From assembly GCA_002914845.1 (NCBI GenBank), contig JXTC01000026.1, positions 1,500,164 to 1,564,163 on the forward strand: a stretch of 64,000 nt of DNA, given 5' to 3'. The notes below the pieces were generated by a model that ran no database searches, had not been told where the DNA came from, and saw only the letters and a program-made list of their open reading frames with translations. Positions 11,838 to 25,096 of the stretch are shown one piece after another (position 1 is the first letter of the stretch; each line of letters starts with the position of its first letter). The DNA is from Trema orientale. Its lineage: Eukaryota > Streptophyta > Magnoliopsida > Rosales > Cannabaceae. The position numbers were made by a program, and so were the translations under genes.

Positions 11838-14051
11838 AAAAAAAAAAAAAAAAAAGAATAAGAGTTCGAAAACGAGAATAATTATGTATGAAAATCATAT
11901 ATAAGTGAAGAAAAACATATATGATTAGATATGAAGGATAGCATAATATCATACTCGAACACAATTAAGCATGAAAATAGCATAATATTATAAACGAGTT
12001 TGAAATAGCATAAAATTATAAACGAACATAATTAAGCACGAAAATAATATAATATAAAAAAATGCATGGGTATGTCCAAATATAACATAGTATCATGTAT
12101 GAGAACAATTATGCATGAAAATAAACGATCATAATAAAGGCGTGGTTAGTATTGCCCAAGCCAGCATAACATGACTACTAATCATACTTGGGCTAACATT
12201 GCAGAAATATGATGTATGTAGCAAAACGTGTTTGGGCTGGGCCGGGCAGACATGGCATATCTCAGTCAACATTAGAGATATCAAAATGAGTCGACCCACA
12301 TTCTGAAGGAAAAACACAATACTGGCCCGACCCATATTAATGTGAGATTGGGTTGGCTCAGTACATATAGTATAGGCCGGTCTAGGTCTCAAGAATAGGC
12401 TCATGAGCCCGGTCCTGCTCGATCCACATTTCTCCAGGCTTACATTAGGCTCTCATTTAGCTATTTTATATATAATTTTAAATATATTTAGTAATTAAAA
12501 ATTTTAAAAAATATTAATTAAATATTTTTATTTATATGTTTTAAAGTTATTAATTTACTTATTTTTATTTATTTTTAGTTTATTAAAATTTTAAAAAAAT
12601 ATGAATAGTTTTTTCCCCTATTTTAGTCTAATAAAAAATAAAAGGATAACAACAACGAAATCGGACCCGCATTGTGGCCAGTATAGGAACAACCTATTTA
12701 AGCACAACCTACATTAGGCTCTCATTTAGCTATTTTATATATAATTTTAAATATATTTAGTAATTAAAATTTTTTAAAAATCTTAATTAAATATTTTTAT
12801 TTATATGTTTTAAAGTTATTAATTTACTTATTTTTAATTTATTAAAATTTTAAAAGAATATAAATAGTTTTTTCACCTATTTTAATCTAATAAAAAATAA
12901 AATGATAACAACAACGAAATTGGATCCGCATTGTGGTCCATATAAGCACAATCTATTTAAATACGATCTATTTAAGTCCACATAAAATTGTAGACCGTGT
13001 TGGGCTCCTTTATAAGAATAGGGCCGAGCCTAATCACATACAAATTTTGTATGAGTTTAGCCCACTTTACATCTTAGTCAACATTTCCTAACATAGTATG
13101 TGTTAGATACCAACGTTGGTTACTACGGTTATGGTATAATATTGCCGGCTAGCATATTCTCTTATTAATAATCCACCATTTTTAGAGAATTTTTTTTGGT
13201 GTGAATTAACTTATATGCCAAATTAAGATTGTTATTTTAACTATTTCTTATTTTCCTTTTGGTAAAATATCTGATAGTGATAAATATTTTTGTTTCGTTA
13301 AAAGGAAATATGATCACACGCGCTCGACCCGTTAGAGTGACTTATTTTATTTTAAATATTTTATATATTTTTTTTAGATTTTGATGCATTTTAATAATTT
13401 TCTCATTTTTCCCCTTAAATATTCTTAGGGTCATTTATATTTTCCTTTTTTTTCCTCCTTAAATATTCGACTGTCATTTGTCTTTTCAAAAAGTTATAAT
13501 AGAAGGAAATGTGAGCATACGCGCATTTTAGTTATTTTCTCTTAAATATTCGACGGTAATTTATATTTTTCTGAAAGTTGAAACGTGAGCACACGCGCAG
13601 TCTGCGCGTTTGAGAGGCTTAAAGTCCGTAAATTGACCATGTACTCTATAGGAAAAGGAGTGAAATTGAGTGAAATTACATTATAAAAAATTTTGAATTT
13701 TGAAATCTTTACGGAAAACCTACCATCTAAATCAATATGAAGATATGAATAAAGATTTTGTATTTTGGGAAAATACAGATAAGATTGCCATCCAAACCAA
13801 TTCAATATGGAGAAGAAATGAAAAAAAAGAAAAATCATTAGCAAATTACCAATGTTCTAAAGAAAGGCTCGTTTACCGAAGTAAAACTTAGCAAAACTCA
13901 AAAGTCCAGATGGTCACGGAAAAATCACTACATGAAACTTTAGGCTAAGGAAGGAAGAAAAAGTTTCATAAAACAAAAAAAAAGGAAAGAAAGAAAAAGT
14001 CGAAGTAAATTTGTTCATTGGCACTAAGATGGGGAACAAAGAAGATTAGGA
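11838..14051. other. Intergenic repeats: degenerate AT repeats, GGCC-rich patch and a 269-bp tandem duplication
   Basis: From 11880 to 12125 the words GCATGAAAATA and CATAATATTATAAACGA recur irregularly. About 12225-12420 is rich in GGGCC/GGCCCGACCC strings. From 12441 a unit of 269 bp starting TACATTAGGCTCTCATTTAG is repeated once at 12710-12980, with small indels and scattered substitutions. No gene is seen up to the RNase H-like gene. Confidence 0.65.
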
Positions 14052-15030
14052 TTACATACTGAACATAACCAAACCAAGAACAAAACATAAACGTGCACCT
14101 ATGGTGCTAAGACCTTTTCTCAAATGAATGTAGACTCGAAAGATAGGGGCTGAAGATGGCCATTTAGCGGGCACATATCCTCCTGATACTTTGTCAATAG
14201 CAATTTCAGTCTAATAAGAAAAAGAAAACAAAATTTAAAGACATCGAAAAAAAAAAAGAGAAAATTTAGAGACAATATTATTCCTTCAGTAACTTAAAAT
14301 TTTGGTTCCAAACAAGGTTTAGAATGCAGCTCTAGTCATGAATCAGACTAAATTCTCAAGCATACAAAACTAAGTCCCTCCCTCACTAATTAACAAAGAA
14401 ACATAACAATTGCTTTATTCGATTACAAAACGAAATTCTCACTCACACCTTGGGAACCTGCACCCAGCGGCCAACAACATCCTCAACAAGTATTTCAGAT
14501 ATTTCAGGAGGAGGTTGACCAAACCAGAAGATAGGTTCGTCCTCACCGATTGCTAGGGCAGCCATCTTGTTTGCAGCTCCATTGCTGTAGCTATTGATCC
14601 AGCGGATGTTCACACCTCGGAAAGACTTAATGAAGCCGATACACTGGTTAAGAAGTTCCTGGGCATACGACGACATGGGCTCAGCCTGGCGATACAGCAA
14701 TTCAAACAGAGAGAGACAGTCTCCCTCAATTTCTACATAATCAATTCCTTGATTCATAGCAACTTCAAGGCCATGACTCAAAGCCAACAGCTCTGCTGTG
14801 ACTATGTTATCACATTCATTCACTGGTTCTGCACAACCAGCTTTGAATATAGCATTTTCATCACGAAGAATGAAACCAATACCAGCAATTCCGGATTCGC
14901 AATCCGCAACAAAACCAGCAAAGTTCAGTTTCCATGAACAATCAGAGGGTGGAATCCAAGAAACATGATAGACTAAAAGATCAGGGCTAGTAAATCTAAA
15001 CCTTGGGAGAGATTCTGAGCGAATACTCAT
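14052..15030 (-). CDS. RNase H-like domain protein (RVT_3 type), two-exon model
   Basis: Exon 1 (15030-14449) encodes an RNase H fold of the RVT_3 type common in plants. Landmarks are KLNFAGFVADCESGIAGIGF, RDENAIFKAG, TAELLALSHGLEVA, VEIEGDCLSLFEL, and a last helix in NGAANKMAALA. The family normally has Asp in the first strand, Glu in AEL and Asp in the fourth strand. Here the first is Ala (LNFAG) and the last-helix position is Asn, so catalysis is doubtful. Reading straight through gives 195 residues, ending at 14443. However, CCCAAG followed by GTGTGAGT at 14448 is a plausible donor. A strong acceptor (TTTTTCTTATTAG) before 14210 opens an in-phase 52-codon exon (14210-14052) with a hydrophobic tail (ARLCFVLGLVMFSM). 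The spliced product would be 246 residues. The two ends may be alternative forms. Function is unknown. Confidence 0.65.
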
Positions 15031-17252
15031 TGCTCAGAGTGACGATGTTTAGTAGTAAACTGTTCAACCCTTATGACGAATCTGAAAACTGAAATCTAAT
15101 TTATAAGCGGAGATACCTCAGTTCATTTTCTATTAGCATGACTCCATTTTTCGATCAAACCAAAGAGACTAGATTTTCCTTTTGAGGCTATAGATGGTAG
15201 GCACATCGTCACCGGGAACAAAAAAATTATTATTTTATTATTCATTTTAACACAAGTGTAAATTGCAGTCTAATTAAGTAAAATTGCATTTATAATGCTC
15301 TTGACAAAATCTAATTCTCAGGTGTGAAAATTTATACAACAAGATTATCATGAAAATATATACAACAAGACTATCAATGTTAGGGAACATATTCAAATTT
15401 TTGTAATACAAGTACCATTTGAAATCTTACACACATAATAGCAGAGATTCTCAATTGATTAAAACAATTAGGTCACTACTAACATCTTTATTCAAGTCAA
15501 CCATGCCATTAACCAAAATTATTCATTCCGCATATCCTACATATTAATGCTTGACAATTAATTGAAAACAGCATTATAAATATAACTTACTTTCATACTC
15601 ATACAACAAGTTATGTCACCATTGATGACGTTTCTGCCATCTATAGTTGTAAAATGAATAATCTAGTCCATTTGATTGACAAGTAGAGCCTTGCTAATAG
15701 TAAAGAAATTTAGGAATCTCCACTTATAAATTAGGCTTCAATATTCAAATTCGTCATAATAATCAAATAATTTACAACTTATATCCTCATTCTTAGCGAT
15801 AAGTCTACCCTTAGAATGTCTCCAAAAACTTAGGTTATGTGCTTAGTGATGTAAGAAGAGCATGAACGAGAAAAAATGCTTGCCACAGTCAAAACACATC
15901 CTTAACACATCCTTCCTAAGACTTTCGATTCTCAAGGGAAACCAGTCTTAGGCATCTATAGTTCCTGTTGATTCGCTTACGAATATCAGGAAAATAGGCA
16001 TCAATCACTCGTTGATTCCACAGAATAACGAGATAATTGGAAAATCAAACAAGTAAACACTCTAATTTTTTATAACTAAATCTACATCCATTACACGTCC
16101 TAGGACCTACATATGTATAACCGTCCCAAACAGAAATAAGAAACTATAAGATTGAGAAAACTAACAATAAAGTCGAAGTACCAAAACATGAACTTAACTA
16201 ATATTTGACCAAGAGTTAAAACGAAATTCGTACTATCTAATTCGACTCTCTTAATCAGATTAGAACTTTCCTAAAAACAATAAAATCACAGTTCTTTAAA
16301 ATTTCAAATCTTAACTGAATTCTTTCTAAATATGCACTTTCCTTGTTGAAAATTTGAACCATTATTCGCATGATTTCTTGGGAGTTAATTCTTAAAGGGG
16401 TTATATCCTTAAAACTCGAGTTATCCATGATTTCTTGAGGTTTATATAACAAACTAGGAACCACAGAGAAACTTTCTAAAGAATGGAAAACAATTTAGCT
16501 CTAAGACAGAACCCCTCTAATAGCTTGAAAAGTAAAGGCACATATAGATTCGGAGATACTATTGCTGATTATGCAACATGAGGCAGGCCATATTACTTTA
16601 AAAGCGGAAGTTTAAATTTGCAAAACTACTCCCTAAACCCGAAATTAGCCAATGAGCTAAAATTAACTAGCTAACAGTCTGTGAATATCTTGTTTGTTTT
16701 GTCGAAGGTGACCCCATTTTACTGGGTCGAGTCTAATACTAGAAACTTCCCTGTTCTGAAGGAAGTGTTATTCTTAAGGTTCCAGAAATACCAGTAAGCA
16801 ATAGATATAGAAGCTGAACTGAGAGAAAGTGGTAAGAGAAGTACCTCTTTGAGTAGAATTCAAGCAAAACAAAAGTGCAGAAAACAAAAAAATAAGGTAC
16901 ATATTTCTCTTCTGACAAGCAAGAATATATTCCTCCACCAGAAGAAATAAAATCACCTGTGCAACTCTCAAATCGCTATCCGATCCCCTCAACTCTTTTT
17001 ATTCTGCACATCAAATCACAGATACATGTTTCAATATCCGCAATTAAAAAAAAATAAAAAATTGAAAAAGGTATCTCCTTTAGTTTCAGTTGGGATACCA
17101 CTCTCCTTTTTCAGGTTAATTCATAACCTAGCTTCCTATATGTGCAATCCATATAAATTTCGAAGTGCATAATAGATTATGGATGTCGCACCAAATCCCA
17201 ACTGGGAAATTCTGCTTGTTGGGTATTAATCAGATTAGAGTGCTTTTCATAA
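15031..17252. other. Intergenic DNA between divergent RNase H-like and X8 genes
   Basis: The region must hold both promoters and perhaps 5' leader exons, but no convincing coding exon was found. Short minus-strand frames at 16255-16464 and 16774-16992 have no recognisable motifs. A TATA-like ATATAAAT at about 17151-17158 sits about 100 bp before the X8 start codon. Confidence 0.4.
17150..17158 (+). promoter_or_regulatory. Candidate TATA box of the X8 gene
   Basis: CATATAAAT lies about 95-100 bp upstream of the inferred start codon at 17253. That leaves room for a 5' leader of roughly 60-70 nt. Support is by position and sequence only. Confidence 0.35.
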
Positions 17253-19814
17253 ATGGAGTCAAGAACAAGATCACACCACACGATATTGAGCGTTTTAATC
17301 GCTTATTACATTTCAGTTTCAGCAACCAATCTCTTCATTCAATGTGGTAAGCATTAATCTCTTACCTTTTTCTTATATCTAAGTCGGTGATTTTTGTTTC
17401 TTATTCTTTGATCGATCTTTATGGTGCAGATGCAAGAAAACATGCAGAAAAATCCGAAACCCAGTACCAAAAACAGGCCCAAAGTTTCATAGGAGTACAA
17501 ACTCACCTCAACATTGATCAGCCGTCGGAGTACTCGGGCTTTGAAGCCTCAGAAGCGAGTTCTCCCTTCTCTTTACCACCTTTTGATTTTTCCTCACCAC
17601 AAAACTCTCCTCCTTTCTATGTTTTTTCACCATTTTCACCACAAATGCCTCCACTAACCCTAATCCCTCCATCTTCAAGCCCTGAACGACCACCCGCACC
17701 CCTCTTATATTCCCCTCTCCCTCCTAACCCTCCTCCACCACACCCACCTACCCCTCCAGTTCCACCCCATTTTGGGCCTAACCCACCAAAGTCTGGCCCA
17801 AGCCCACTAACCTACTCACCACCTATAACCTACCCACCACCACCACCTCCTCCAGGTGTTAGTGGTGGGCCCCCTCCAGGTCATAAGAAGCCAGAGTTTG
17901 CAGCGTGGTGCGTTGCGAAGCCCACAGTGCCTGACTCTGTAATGCAACCGGCTTTGGACTATGCGTGTGGGTCGGGCGCAGACTGTAAGTCCATTCAGCT
18001 CAATGGGCCTTGCTACCTGCCAAACACATTGTTAGCCCATGCTTCCTTCGCCTTCAATAGCTACTTCCAGAAGTCGAAACTAGCTGGTGGCACGTGTGAT
18101 TTTGGAGGGACTGCCATGCTCGTCACGGACGATCCAAGTAAGGCATAGTAATCTCCATTTGCATTTTTCCCTGATTCCAATTCAAGATTCCTCGTTTTCT
18201 GTAATCTTTTTAGATTCCCAAAAATAAAAACAAAAATTAACTGAGCATGGCACATCGTTTCATTGTAGGAGTGAAAAAAAAAGAAGAAATAATTGTTAGC
18301 ACATTATCTTAATGTGTAACTTAAGGTCGAAAAGGACATACAAATTAAATTGTAGGCTAGAGTCCCACATGTGAAAAATGACTAGCAGGTATAGTTTAGT
18401 TATGTGAGTTTAGTTATGTGGAGAGTCCTGAATTCCAATATTCGTCCAAAAATAAAAAAATAAAAAATTTAACATGTGAAAAACGACAAACTTATATTTT
18501 TCACTATAGTTTTTAGGCTATATGAACGTGGTAAAGAATTTAATTGTTGAAATAATTAAGTAAAGGACACATATCCCTTAACGTTCTTACCCCACTTCTG
18601 GGCGTTATGACATATATTTTGTCGGGTTTCTTGTAGCTGATTCAGGATAAACATATCTCTTCACATAGGTATGGCCGCCTACGGGCAACTGTTTGGATAC
18701 ATCGATACTAGCTATTGCCATGTTTGGAAAGCACAGAAATTAACGTAGTTTTCATTCGAGGGAATAATACAATAAGTTGTGGTCCTTAGACGAGGCGGTA
18801 ATGTAACGAGTATATATAAATTTGTTTGATTACCACTTATGCCAATTAATTTTGTATTCTTGTTTGCAATGTTGCATCTGTACTTGATAATGTTTTCACC
18901 TAGAAAGACTGGTAGAAGCATTTGATAGATAAACTTTCGTACATGTGTATTCCTTTGTATTTTCTTAATGGATTTTGTGGGAGCGAAGGATGGACAAGAA
19001 AATGTTAAAAAGAATTTAAATGCCCAAAATTTATCAACACCCATCAGATTACTTATTTAGTCCTTTTTTGTAAGGGAAAAAAAGCTCCAAGTGTTATTGA
19101 CTGGAAATAATCTCCTGATCTAAAACACGAGGGATAATACAACTTGGACAGCCCTCAAGCATATAAACAAATTATCTAAAAGTGAGAAAAAATGACAGCT
19201 AATTCGTGGGCTACTTTATTCCTTCATGATGAAGTTAGGGACGAAGTTAGAATAAAGCAACTACTATGTAATGATCTTATGAATGATCTTCTACTATGTA
19301 ATAGGCCATCATGATCAGCCAAAGAGTGTTTATTCAGATAGAATAAATGGCCGTAGGTGAGTCACTTTTGGTCATCATCAGCAACTTGAGGCTTGGTATT
19401 TAAAATATCAATTTACCAAACTTTAGTTAGGTTAGGGAGCTGTAATCCGGCGAAGTCGGTCCCCCACAAAAAGAAGAAAAAAATAGAAAAATCCAATAGG
19501 AAAATCCACACTCAGCCCTTTAGGAGACATTGACAATAAAGTCACTCAACCTTGATACGTACGCTTGGTCCTATAACGAAAAATTTAGCTCTCTTTTCAA
19601 TCTCCTTACTTTTGTTACTGATTTTTCTCTCTTTTTTTGGGAGTTGTTATATTCTTGGCGTATCATATCTCGTATTGAAAATTGATTTCGTTAAATCAAA
19701 TAATCATTCCAACATCAATTCAAAATAATACTAATATCATAACCATTAACCTAATACTAAATATACATTGTATCGCATGCAGGTTTTGATGGATGCCTCT
19801 TCATCTACAAATAA
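17253..19814 (+). CDS. Secreted proline-rich protein with C-terminal X8 (CBM43) domain, three exons
   Basis: Exons 17253-17346, 17430-18137 and 19783-19814 join to 834 bases, a 277-residue protein. Junctions are GTG|GTAAGC, GTGCAG|ATGC, CCAA|GTAAGG and CATGCAG|GTTT, all in phase. Start ATG 17253 was chosen because it gives a classical signal peptide (MESRTRSHHTILSVLIAYY...). Residues about 75-180 are Pro-rich (PPPPHPPTPPVPP and similar). The X8 domain spans about 190-272: WCVAKPTVPDSVMQPALDYA, then CGSGADC, GPCYLP, SYFQK and GGTCDFGGTA. Its last cysteine (FDGC) comes from the tiny third exon. X8 domains bind callose (beta-1,3-glucan); family members act at plasmodesmata or in walls. No GPI-anchor tail is visible because the protein ends six residues after that cysteine, so it is probably soluble in the apoplast. 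The intron before the last exon is 1645 bp. Confidence 0.85.
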
Positions 19815-20982
19815 ATCCTGAAGACAACTCATCCTGATTTAGTAAGAAAAGAGAGAGAATTTCCACGATATAGAATTACACTTTCTTTTCCCCACTTCTT
19901 TCTTTTTTGTTTATCTTTCTTTTTTTTTTTCCCGGTGTAGTAGAGTGAAAAATATGAGAGCAATATGTTATATGTAATTAATCTCTATCAAAACCACGAG
20001 TTTGTAAACAGTGTAGTATTGATGTATGCGAGGATAATTAGAGTTGAACCATTATTATTGGGCGCATATATGGTTACAGAAATCTTTGTAGTAACCAATT
20101 TGTCTTCTTTTTTCCCTTCTATTTGTATATGGAATATACTTTTTTGCGTAAAAGGTATATTGTTGTTCTTTCTTTTTTCTATTTTTTTCAATTAAAAAAA
20201 GAAAAAGTAGTGCAATTAAACCGCGGATAGAGAGAGAACCGACAGTCGGCAGTACTACATAATTTCTTTCCATTTTAAATATTATTATATATGTTTTATA
20301 TTATAAATGGAAATTGTTGCACTTTCCTTTTCTCAAATAATATTATAAATGGAGATCTAATATCACTTTCTTTTTCTCTGAGTGAGATATTTGTCTCAAA
20401 GTCTGTTGAGAATGATTCGATTAATGCGGTGGCAATGCTAAATTTTTTTGGTGATTTATCAATAAATGATCTGATAGCCAATGATACTAGATCTCTGTTG
20501 AGATTAGGTGAGGGTGGTACTTGTAATTTTATTCTTAGATCAAAGAATGAGTTGTTCATGCACTTGTTAAGTATATTTCTAGTATTTCTACTACTATGTG
20601 TTGGTGTGAGGAAATTTCTAGTTGTATTGCTCTCTTTGCAACAAAATACTTATCTCAATAGAATCTCTACTTCTTGTTTTTCGGAAAAAAAAAAAGAAAA
20701 AGTAATATCTAGTGATTATACATATATGTGTCATTTAGTATGGCCAGTTGTATGCATGCATATGCATACAAAGTTAGGAGAGGCGCAGTCGCAAACCGAC
20801 AGTTTTGTGACAGAAATTTATTGTACTTCTTTTAAATTTCGTGAGAAAAGGAAAATAAAGGAACCTTAAGCAACACTATTCCAATGACATGGTAAAGTAA
20901 TAAAATTAAACATTGTGGAAAGCGGATATTCAAAGGTAATTTTTGTGATTTGCACTGTTCTAATAAATGATATTTGTAATTC
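19815..20982. other. Intergenic; one open frame of unknown meaning
   Basis: A plus-strand open frame of 192 codons at 20291-20869 is the longest here. Its product has no family I recognise, contains low-complexity and hydrophobic stretches, and lacks a gene-like context. I do not call it as a gene. Confidence 0.4.
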
Positions 20983-22710
20983 TACTGCAAGAAAAAAGGT
21001 CTATAATGATGACTTATCATCATTATAGATCAGATTGTCGCCGTTATAGGTCTATAGCGGCGATAAAATCGTCGTAATATAGTTGTCGCTATAGGTTGAT
21101 CGGTATAGATTTTCTATAATGACGACATATTTTGTCACCACTACAGATGACCTATAGCGACGACAAAATATATATAGCGACGACATCGCTATAGACACAT
21201 TTTTAAAAAAAAAATATATATATAAATTAATACCATGTCATCGCTATAGATGTCACAGATTTAAAAAATATATATAATTAGTTTAATTAATTTAAATTAT
21301 TTCTTAAATCATTACTTTTAAAAGATAAACAATAAAGTTATACACACATTAATTAAAATCAATCCGGAAAAAAACTACCAAAAAGAAAAATCTCAAAATC
21401 AAAGTAAAAAATTAAAACTAACACTCTTAAACAAAAATATTCTATACTCTAAAATCAAACTATTAATAAATTTCATAAACCAAAATATATATTTCACAAA
21501 AAGTATATTCAACCTCAAATCAATAAATGCACCACAAAATTATAACACAAAATCTACATATTCGTATAAATACCTAAAAATTAATTAATCCATATATTTA
21601 AAAAATATTAAAACTACATTAGAATTCAGGAAAATTTACTTCTCTAATGAAGGAAAAACTTGAAATCTAAAATAACACAAACCTGAGTAACAATTAATCA
21701 AAGAAACAAAAAATTAGTATTTATAACAAAATATTTACATAAATACATAAAAGAAAAAAAAAAGATATGTATATATATATATAAAGGGTACTAATCTAGT
21801 AGGTATTTTCTTTTTTAACCTATGCATAGGTATCAATTTAGCCAATGAAAATTTATTATGCACATTTTTTTATAGTAAAAAATAAGAGAGAGAAATAGCA
21901 TTAATGATGCACGTCTTTTCATGTATCTCATTATAGCCGTTAGATCACCATTAGATGATGATCCAATGGTGATCTAACGGCTAAAAAAAAATACCTACAC
22001 ATAGGTAAAAAAAAAAAAACCTACTGGATTGGCAACCATATATAAATATATGAATATATATTAGTGAGAAATGAGAGGGAGTGAGGGAGTGAAAATTTGA
22101 GAGAAAAGATGAGAGGGAGTGGGGTTTGGAGAGAGTAAGTGAATGAATGAGATGATAGAAGAAGTTGAGTTTTTATTATACAGCATCTATAACGACGACA
22201 AATGCAGTTGCTATAGATAGTGAAGTCACCACTATAGCCTAAATGATGTCGTTCCATTCAAATTTCAAAATTGAGTGCAGTAAACGTTATCGCTCAAAAT
22301 TTCATTTGAAACCTATAGTGACGACAAAAGTCATTGCTATAGATAAAATAAAATAATTTTTTAAATTTTTTAAATTTAGAGTGGTAAACGTTACTGCTTA
22401 AAATTTTATTTAAAATCTATAGCGAGGTTAAATATATTAAATTAATTATTATTTTTTATTTTTTTATATTTAAAAAAATTAAAATTTATTAAATAAAATT
22501 TATAGGTTAAATATATTAATTTTTAAGTTTTTTATTCTTTTACCTTTAAAAAAATTGAAATTTATTAAGTAAATCCTACAACGACGATATGTGTCGCGTT
22601 ATAGAGTGTATAATATAATTTTTGGTGTGAGATATGACGCTACTTTTGCTCACTAAAACTATAGCGATGACATTTTTATGTCGTCGCTATAGGTGTGTTT
22701 TCTTGTAGTG
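20983..22710. mobile_element. Non-autonomous CACTA transposon (family 2) with nested MITE
   Basis: The right end is GTGTTTTCTTGTAGTG, and the left end TACTGCAAGAAAAA is its slightly mutated inverted partner. A perfect 3-bp target duplication TTC (20980-20982 and 22711-22713) flanks the 1728-bp element. Subterminal arrays carry CTATAGCGACGACA / TGTCGTCGCTATAG words in both orientations on both sides, the family-2 counterpart of the arrays at 7446-8520 and 26157-27262. The interior is AT-rich with no transposase. It is interrupted by a Mutator-type MITE at 21786-22037, so the MITE arrived later. Confidence 0.85.
21786..22037 (+). mobile_element. Mutator-type MITE, copy 2, nested in CACTA family 2
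   Basis: The ends are GGGTACTAATCTAGTAGG and CCTACTGGATTGGCAACC. A perfect 9-bp target duplication ATATATAAA occupies 21777-21785 and 22038-22046. The 252-bp sequence matches copy 1 in its central words (ACCTATGCATAGGT, GATGCACGTCTTTTCATG, GATCTAACGGCTAAA). It contains an internal inverted pair around GCCGTTAGATCACCATT / AATGGTGATCTAACGGC. Confidence 0.85.
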
Positions 22711-22856
22711 TTCGTTTAGTACTATTAATAAGTCATTCGGTTTCACTAATCAACTAGACGACCATAATAATGTCGCAGTTTTAATTTTTGTTAGATCATT
22801 AATTATATACACGATGTTTGAAATATAATTGTTGAATGTTGTTCAACGAATTCATT

Positions 22857-25086
22857 TATCACGACCGAAAATTCAAAGCCGTGACTTTTAATAATTTTGA
22901 GTGTAAGTAGAGATGAATAAAGAATTTACGAAAATCCAGAAGAAACCAAGTACTTGAGTTTTTCACTTTAGTCCTCAAATCGTAAAAAAAAGGTCCATAT
23001 TTAGTTTAGTTTATTAAAAGAAAACACCAATTAAGATTCAAGAAAATATAGTTAAATTGTACAAAAATTTGGTTTAATAAAACTACAGTTTGATTAAATA
23101 GATTTTTCAAATCTTGAATCCGAATGTAAAGTTTGTCAAAATTTCAAGTACTTAAAATTTTGAAATAAGCTCCTTAGGAATCATTGTATCCAATTTATAC
23201 ACCATACCGTCAAATAATAGTAAATACATCCTCACGCATTCACTTAGTGGAATCAATGAACTTGACTAAACAGTTAGACATAGAAAAGAGTGAGATAAAG
23301 AAAAAGTACCAACCAAAGAGGAATAGCACAGTGAGCATAAGCCAAGCGACTTGTCTAACTAACATGAAAACTAACTCGAATGAACCACCACCTGAAAGGA
23401 AGGAAAATAGGACGGGTGAGCTCAAAGGCTCAGTAGAGAAACTGTAACCTCATTTAAAAATATTTTTAGTGATAGAAAGTCCCTACATAATTAGTTTAAT
23501 CCAAAACACATTTGTAAAATCATATATACATATATACATAAAAATATCCAAAATTGATAGTCCGTATGTACATACATATATATAAATATATAGAAAGCAT
23601 AATATCTGAAAATTAATCAGTCCACAAACACATGACACAAATCCACCTATATCCATGTGTTCATCACTTCTCATCAATGGAAACCAGGATGTTGGTACAA
23701 TATGTACCATACAGCTTGCCTAACACCTAGCCCATAATTGGAAGGGGCACTCATGTATCGCCTACCAAACCTAGGGGATAACTATATTGCCTACGCCTGC
23801 CAAATGGGAAGGTAATTAGAAGAAATACTCCGCGCGGGTTCATAGATTCTGCACCATCGGTGGAGCTGTAGTGCCATACTATAAAATCCCTATGATGCTA
23901 ATCTGGTACTCATGTGTGATCCTATGGTACGTGTACTCTGAACTAATGTGTAAAAATAACCATGTACTAATTTAATTTGAAATAATGATCTGGTTTTTAA
24001 TAAAATGGTTAATTATAATTTATAGAAAAATGGGCGGTATAACAACCCTATTTTTATATATTCAAAAATAACATGCACTCAGAAAAGTCCCTGAGCAATC
24101 CAATATGTATAATACAATTCAATCTCATCACATATATCTAAAATAGTTCTAAAATCAGGTTTGTCATCACGTGTTGCAGAAAGTAAGTTTTAATAAAAAA
24201 CATTGTAAACAGAGGTAACCGAATCCCTACTTCATTAGAATAGTGATACCACGCTATTGGATCCTCAAAGTGTCGTTGAACGATCGCTCAGAGGGTTGGG
24301 AACTAATTCCAAGCCTTCGATCACTCATTTGTGAAAAACCAACTCCTCAATGGAGCTTCGAATCAATAAACCGATTTCTTCATTGAACTCCTAGCAACCA
24401 AAATAACTAGATTAGATATATAATATGACCAATTCGGGTCCGGACCGATACCGAACTGGTGGCACACAAAATGAGACAAAATTTAAGCCATTAGATATCA
24501 TTTTTCATGCTAGTCACCAAACATAGTCAATATCAAACTTCACTATTTTCTGAGTACATTCCAAAAATTACATCAAAAACAAAATCTAACGGTCGGGTCA
24601 AAAATCATACCCAAGCTCAAAAATACACAAAAATGGCAACTTTTAAACCGGGTAAAATGGGATTGTGAAATATATACTTTGAGGTACGAACCCAATGAGC
24701 CCAAGAACATGCGTTGAAATGGCCCGAAATGACGCCAGAAATTCAAAACTCCCTGCGGCCGAAAACAATGTTTCTCGGTGACAGAATGCTCGGTAGTGGC
24801 CGAGGACGGGCAGCGCGGGCAGCAAGCGGCGTAGGGAGGAGCTCCGCCGACGGCTGGGCTGGCCGAATGGTGGCCTTGGCGGTGTCTGCTCCTCCTCCGC
24901 CTATTCGGCTGAAAACGAGGGACGAGAGAGAGAGAGTGAGATCGGGAGGGGGAGAGGACAGAGAGAGAGAAACTAATATATATGTATTTAATTATTTTTT
25001 CTTATGATGGTCAAATGACCAGTTTGCCCATTTAAAAACTGGGATTTTATATCATTGGTTTACGTCATCAATTGAAGAGTGCTAAT
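22857..25086 (+). mobile_element. LTR-like block, possibly a solo LTR of a Ty3-gypsy element
   Basis: The block opens with ATCACGACCGAAAATTC followed by AGCCGTGAC, resembling the CACGACC...CGTGAC start of long LTRs in plant chromoviruses. Its interior is long, non-coding and of mixed composition: a GC-rich purine stretch at 24740-24960 ends in GA repeats. The 13-bp word AATTCATTTATCA occurs at both borders (22849-22861 and 25084-25096), which may reflect a target duplication. No gag or pol is present. The family assignment is from general resemblance only. Confidence 0.35.
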
Positions 25087-25096
25087 TCATTTATCA

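Noticed and set aside
11449-11964. Long frames crossing the first N run
   Set aside because: The residues are unknown bases; the flanking parts are MITE and poly-A sequence.
20291-20869. 192-codon plus-strand frame
   Set aside because: No family, no gene context, and AT-rich codon content consistent with chance; noted as unexplained rather than called.
24714-25007. 97-codon frame in GC-rich purine stretch
   Set aside because: Falls in the LTR-like block, has low-complexity Arg/Glu/Gly content and no recognisable domain.
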